Assembly: GCF_003063475.1 (NCBI RefSeq)
Contig: NZ_NESP01000001.1
Coordinates: forward strand, 2,806,434 to 2,870,433
From: Limnohabitans curvus
GTDB taxonomy: Bacteria > Pseudomonadota > Gammaproteobacteria > Burkholderiales > Burkholderiaceae_C
Reading direction: 5' to 3'
Length of the DNA stretch: 64,000 bases
Below the pieces are notes generated by a model. That model had not been told where the DNA came from, searched no databases, and worked only from the letters and a program-made list of their open reading frames with translations. Of the stretch, positions 60,295 through 64,000 are shown one piece after another. The position numbers and the translations under genes were made by a program. Every line of letters begins with the position of its first letter. Position 1 is the stretch's first letter.

Positions 60295-60806
60295 GTGGCG
60301 GCCTCCACTGGCGAGGTCATCATCACTTGCGTGTCCACAGTTTCAGCGCGGCCATCCAGCACCATGCGCAGTTCAAACTGGCGGTGTGTGAAGTTCACAT
60401 CACGTGCGCGCAGCACTTGGTCACACAGGCGTTGCATCATCTTGTAGCTGACCAAACCGCGTGGGTCCGCGCCCTCGGGCAAGTCATACAAATCGGCCCA
60501 AAAATGGTCCACCATGTTTTGCTGGGCTAGACCCATGTTGGTGTCTGGGTTGTGCACGAGATGGCTCAGTCGGCGTACGCGGCGTGGATAAATCAGCACC
60601 CACTCGGACCACTGCAGTTCACCCGATGCCAGCTGCACGCCTGAACGCGCATACAGATGCGGCACATGCCCCACCGCATGAAAAAATTTCCAATTCGGAA
60701 AAAACGCGCGCAGCAAAAACAGCCAAGGCCCCTTGATGATGGGAGTCTTGACGACAAGCGTGGCGATGAGCACCAAGAAATACAAAACGAACAAAACTTC
60801 GGTCAT
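60288..60806 (-). CDS. Uncharacterised membrane-anchored protein
   Basis: 172 residues. An N-terminal hydrophobic helix ('VLFVLYFLVLIATLVV', residues 4-19) followed by a mixed soluble domain ('WVLIYPRRVRRLSHLVHNPDTNMGLAQQNMVDHFWADL', 'RDVNFTHRQFELRM'). No family is recognised. It overlaps the membrane protein gene downstream (7 bp) and follows the repeat protein gene at 60841 on the same strand with a 34-bp gap; a shared transcript is possible. Confidence 0.65.
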   Translation of the reverse strand: MTEVLFVLYFLVLIATLVVKTPIIKGPWLFLLRAFFPNWKFFHAVGHVPHLYARSGVQLASGELQWSEWVLIYPRRVRRLSHLVHNPDTNMGLAQQNMVDHFWADLYDLPEGADPRGLVSYKMMQRLCDQVLRARDVNFTHRQFELRMVLDGRAETVDTQVMMTSPVEAATC

Positions 60807-60840
60807 AAGCGTGAAATTCTAGACACGAAGAAGCGCGTCT

Positions 60841-63800
60841 TTATTTACCCGGTGGCTTCTCGCTGATGACCATCAACGTCTCCACGCCGCCAATGCCCAC
60901 TTTCAGTTGCAGCGGGAACGCGCCAGGCGGCACGGTGGTCGCCACAAAAGTTTTGGTGGTGGCCTCGTAACGCAACCACTCAGGCAGTGGCTTGCCATCT
61001 GCTTGTGTGACACGCACTTCGGTGTTGGTTGCGGCGGCTGCCGGGACCTGCGACTCAATTGAGAACGAGAAGCTGCGTCCGGGAGCTGCGGCTTCTGACG
61101 ACACTGCCACTGTGATCAAGCCCGTTTGGTTGCTGGATGCTGGGCGTGTTGCAGACACTGACACAGCGCTGTCACCGTTGGCCGTGCCAGAGGATGCACC
61201 ATTGGCTGCAGCGTTGCCTGTGCTTGCCGGCGCACTCACTTTGGCGGGCTGCACCGCTGATGTTTCAGCGCGAACCACCAACGTACCGGCATTCACCGCG
61301 TTCATCAGTTGTGGGTGGTTGATCATCACGATGCCGCCCTTGTAGAGGATGGAACCCGACCATGCGTTCTTGGGATTGAACAAATCAATCTTGGCATTGC
61401 CCGCTTCAAAGTTTGAGTTACCGCCTACTTTGATGGGGCCGGTTTGCACAATGTCAAAACCGCCGCTGTTGGCATTCACCTTGGCACCAAAAACCGATGT
61501 GCCCAAATCGAGTTTGCCGTTGCTCTTGAGATCGGTGTCTCCCACTGTTTTCACTTGACCCAGAGTCAAGGCGCCGCCGCTGGTGAGTTTGAGCGTGCCA
61601 GCGGTATCCACCGACACAAGATCGGCAAAGCTGTTGGCCGCGTTGGTCAACGCCACGTTGCCTGTGGTGGTGATCAGGTCTGTCTTGCCACCCACGGTCA
61701 GTGGGGCTGTTTGCGTCAAATCACCTTGGTCCACCGTGGCCATCAAATTGCCTGTCACGGTGCTCGCCCCCAAGGTCAAAGCCGAGGTCGAATGCAGATT
61801 GACGTTGACTGCATTCACAGCCACGGGCTGTACAAAGGTGTTGGCTTGGGCAAGCACCACATCACCGCGTGTGGCGGTGATGGTGCTGGTGCCCATCACT
61901 GTCAGTGGCGCACTTTGTGTGACGTTGCCTGTGGCCGCGGTCACATTCAGGTTGCCGCTAACGGTGCTGTTGCCCAAGATCAAACCATTGCTGCCCACCA
62001 GCTGCACGTTGTTCGCCTGCAAACTGACCGCACCACCAAATTGGTTAGGCATATTGGGCAGGGTTACGTTGCCCGTGCCTGCATTCAGCGTGCTGGTGCC
62101 TGTGACTTGCAGAGCAGAGTTGGGCGTTGTGCTTTGCACGATGCTGCCGCCGTTGGTTTGCACCGACAAATTACCGCCCACATTGGCAGCACCCAGGTCC
62201 ACTTGCTGGCCCTGTGTTGTCGCTGTCAAACTGCCCGTCACCGTGGCTTGTCCAAACGACACCGTGCCAGTCGTGCTGCTCATGTTCAAGCTGCCCGTGA
62301 TGTTGGCCCCGCCTAGGTTCATGTTGTCACGGCTTTGCAAAGTCAAGTCGCCCCCCGTGATGAATGCCGTGCCTAGGTCAATCGAACCTCTGGGTGCGAG
62401 CAAGGTCATGGGGCCGGTGTTGGTCACATTGGCCAATTGCAAATTACCGCTGGTCGCCACCGAGGTGGATGTGCCTTGCAATGCCAATGACCCACCAAAG
62501 TTATTGAGTGCATTCAACAACGTGATGGTGCCTGTGCCTGCGGTGACCGAGGTGTTACCTGTCACCACAAACTGTCCGGTCTGCGCCATCGCACCGCCAC
62601 CCGTTTGCACGCTCATGCTGCCAGACACAGTGCTGGCCCCCACAGACACCGCACCGCCATGGCTGTTCACCGTCAAGCTACCGGATGTGCTGATCGTGTT
62701 GGTGGTCAATGCACCTTGTGTTTGCAAATTGACTGAGCCACCACTTTGCAACGGTCCTAAGGTCAATGGTGCATCTGTCGTCACCGACACATCGGCCCAT
62801 GAACCGCTGTTGATTTGATTGAAGGTCAGCAGACCGGTGAAGGTGTTGTTGGCGTTGGTCAGCGCGGCCACTTGGTGTGTGCCTGCATCGGCAGTCAGGG
62901 TTGCAGCGCCACCGATGTTCAGACGGGTGTTGGCACGTTGTGACACACCACCCGTTTGCGTGGTCAGCTGCAGCTGACCGCCAAGATCGACATCACCCAA
63001 GGTCAATGCCGTGGCTGATTTCAAATTCAGATTGAACACGGGTATCGGAGTCGATGTGGAAGTCGAAGCACCATCGGTGATGCTTCGGAAAGTCAAGGTG
63101 TCCGTGGTTGACGTCAACGTAGTGTCATCCCCCAAAATCATCTGATCGCTGTAGGTTTGTAAACCAGTTGTCGTCACGCCACCGCCGTTGATCTTGGCAA
63201 TTGCGTCAACGATCAAGCTTTGCCCATCCACAGGGCGATCAAACGTAACTGATGTAGCACTCAAAGTGACCACTGGGCTGGTCAACGACACACGCTCGCC
63301 ATAGTGCTGCGTGCCTGAGGTCTTGATGCTGGCTGTGTTGATGTTCACTTGGTTAGTTGAAGTCCCGCCACCGTCTGTCTCTAACCAACCAATGTCTACA
63401 TCGCCCTTGAAGGTGGTGGTGCCTAGGTTGTTGACCGTCAAGCCCAAGCTTTGTGCAGCGGCTGTGATCGTGCGGTCAAAGTTCACACCCAAGGCGTTGA
63501 TGGTCGTTGTGTGACCCAACACCACGGCGTTACCGTAACTTTGCGCGCCTGTCGTGGTCACTTCACCACCATCGATATGCACCGTGCCATGCACGCCACC
63601 GTTGTCCTTGATCGTCAAGCTAGCCAAGGCCGTGCCCTGTCCCACTTCTTTGGTGAACGTCGTCACGCCTGAGTCTTCAATCGTCAAGGCTTGTGGGCCA
63701 TCGAGGGTGTCAGCAAACGTCACACCTGCACCGGTCAAAGTCACAGGTACCGCGCTCGTCAAGGACACGCGCTCGCCATAGTGCTGCATGCCAGTGCTCT

Positions 63801-63999
63801 TGATGCTGGCTGTGTTGATGTTCACTTGGTTAGTTGAAGTCCCGCCACCGTCTGTCTCTAACCAACCAATGTCTACATCGCCCTTGAAGGTGGTGGTGCC
63901 TAGGTTGTTGACCGTCAAGCCCAAGCTTTGTGCAGCGGCTGTGATCGTGCGGTCAAAGTTCACACCCAAGGCGTTGATGGTCGTTGTGTGACCCAGCAC
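60841..63999 (-). CDS. Large FHA-like repetitive exoprotein, C-terminal part (5' end beyond the window)
   Basis: 1052 codons visible; the gene continues beyond position 64000. The sequence is rich in Thr, Gly, Asn, Val and Ser in short beta strands, as in right-handed beta-helix adhesins of the filamentous haemagglutinin type ('LTLGASTVTGNLMATVDQGDLTQTAPLTVGG' and many like it). A 159-residue unit is repeated at the N-side (477-bp period). The last about 170 residues switch to alanine/serine-rich linker and a non-repetitive domain ('LPEWLRYEATTKTFVATTVPPGAFPLQLKVGIGG', resembling a putative Ig/cadherin-like 'He_PIG' module). No autotransporter barrel is present, so two-partner secretion is the likelier route (inference). 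Confidence 0.75.
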   Translation of the reverse strand: MLGHTTTINALGVNFDRTITAAAQSLGLTVNNLGTTTFKGDVDIGWLETDGGGTSTNQVNINTASIKSTGMQHYGERVSLTSAVPVTLTGAGVTFADTLDGPQALTIEDSGVTTFTKEVGQGTALASLTIKDNGGVHGTVHIDGGEVTTTGAQSYGNAVVLGHTTTINALGVNFDRTITAAAQSLGLTVNNLGTTTFKGDVDIGWLETDGGGTSTNQVNINTASIKTSGTQHYGERVSLTSPVVTLSATSVTFDRPVDGQSLIVDAIAKINGGGVTTTGLQTYSDQMILGDDTTLTSTTDTLTFRSITDGASTSTSTPIPVFNLNLKSATALTLGDVDLGGQLQLTTQTGGVSQRANTRLNIGGAATLTADAGTHQVAALTNANNTFTGLLTFNQINSGSWADVSVTTDAPLTLGPLQSGGSVNLQTQGALTTNTISTSGSLTVNSHGGAVSVGASTVSGSMSVQTGGGAMAQTGQFVVTGNTSVTAGTGTITLLNALNNFGGSLALQGTSTSVATSGNLQLANVTNTGPMTLLAPRGSIDLGTAFITGGDLTLQSRDNMNLGGANITGSLNMSSTTGTVSFGQATVTGSLTATTQGQQVDLGAANVGGNLSVQTNGGSIVQSTTPNSALQVTGTSTLNAGTGNVTLPNMPNQFGGAVSLQANNVQLVGSNGLILGNSTVSGNLNVTAATGNVTQSAPLTVMGTSTITATRGDVVLAQANTFVQPVAVNAVNVNLHSTSALTLGASTVTGNLMATVDQGDLTQTAPLTVGGKTDLITTTGNVALTNAANSFADLVSVDTAGTLKLTSGGALTLGQVKTVGDTDLKSNGKLDLGTSVFGAKVNANSGGFDIVQTGPIKVGGNSNFEAGNAKIDLFNPKNAWSGSILYKGGIVMINHPQLMNAVNAGTLVVRAETSAVQPAKVSAPASTGNAAANGASSGTANGDSAVSVSATRPASSNQTGLITVAVSSEAAAPGRSFSFSIESQVPAAAATNTEVRVTQADGKPLPEWLRYEATTKTFVATTVPPGAFPLQLKVGIGGVETLMVISEKPPGK
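63322..63995. repeat. Tandem repeat with 477-bp period in the exoprotein gene
   Basis: Sequence 63322-63518 recurs without mismatch at 63799-63995, with similarity extending on both sides; 63519 and 63996 differ. The window edge cuts the second copy. In protein terms the unit is 159 residues including 'GVNFDRTITAAAQSLGL' and 'GWLETDGGGTSTNQVNIN'. Confidence 0.93.
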
Positions 64000-64000
64000 C

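Overview
The window looks like chromosome from a betaproteobacterium of the Burkholderiales, most likely the family Comamonadaceae (Limnohabitans/Rhodoferax-like). The evidence is the moderately high GC, the gene orders guaB-guaA, smc-zipA-ligA and dapC-dapD-dapE-prmB, a second-type IF-1, and protein sequences typical of the family. This placement is by recognition only; no search was run. Most of the window is core housekeeping sequence.

Layout. 1-1577 (minus): the start of an RND efflux adaptor lipoprotein and its TolC/CzcC-like outer membrane partner. 1726-4936 (plus): guaB and guaA for GMP synthesis, each gene with a short leader and a strong terminator between them. 4925-9867: a low-GC genomic island of about 4.9 kb inserted at the 3' end of guaA. 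It is bounded by an imperfect direct repeat of the last guaA codons (GAGTGGGA). It holds a truncated tyrosine integrase, an IS3-family element lacking a target duplication, a headless unknown gene, a small winged-helix regulator whose N-terminus is made of 20 perfect TTGGC repeats (a probable phase-variable switch), and an intact IS407-group element with a GTAC target duplication. 9971-13471 (plus): infA, a VOC protein, a PaiB stub, a TadA deaminase fused to a degenerate alpha/beta-hydrolase domain, a methyltransferase and an LD-carboxypeptidase.

13551-17890 (minus): a fragment of a Bug/TctC receptor, an ankyrin protein, then the tatD-holB-tmk-mltG group. 17941-18903: ygfZ (plus). 18931-24934 (minus): an outer membrane protein, a GNAT enzyme, an HSL-type esterase, a DUF1330 protein, a patatin-like lipase and Tex. 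25084-25773: aqpZ (plus). 25820-31228 (minus): a fatty-acid degradation cluster (acyl-CoA ligase, FadB-like bifunctional enzyme, thiolase, thioesterase). 31347-36950 (plus): selO-msrB-yciB-bolA-ppiC, a redox/envelope stress cluster, then rlhA. 37013-41056 (minus): purL. 41214-45295 (plus): map, glnD and a YefM/ParE-type toxin-antitoxin pair with its own promoter. 45292-53205 (minus): def, ligA, zipA-like, smc and an orphan Hpt protein. 53247-59440 (plus): dapC-dapD-dapE-prmB and an ABC-F ATPase. 59446-63999 (minus): a pair of uncharacterised genes and the C-terminal part of a large repetitive FHA-like exoprotein running off the window.

The most unusual parts are the guaA island with its pentanucleotide-repeat regulator and the TadA-hydrolase fusion. 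No tRNA, rRNA, CRISPR array or riboswitch was recognised. No stretch above about 300 bases lacks a gene or mobile element; the longest gaps (4937-5099, 8385-8568, 9872-9970, 13472-13695, 24935-25083) are described in the entries.
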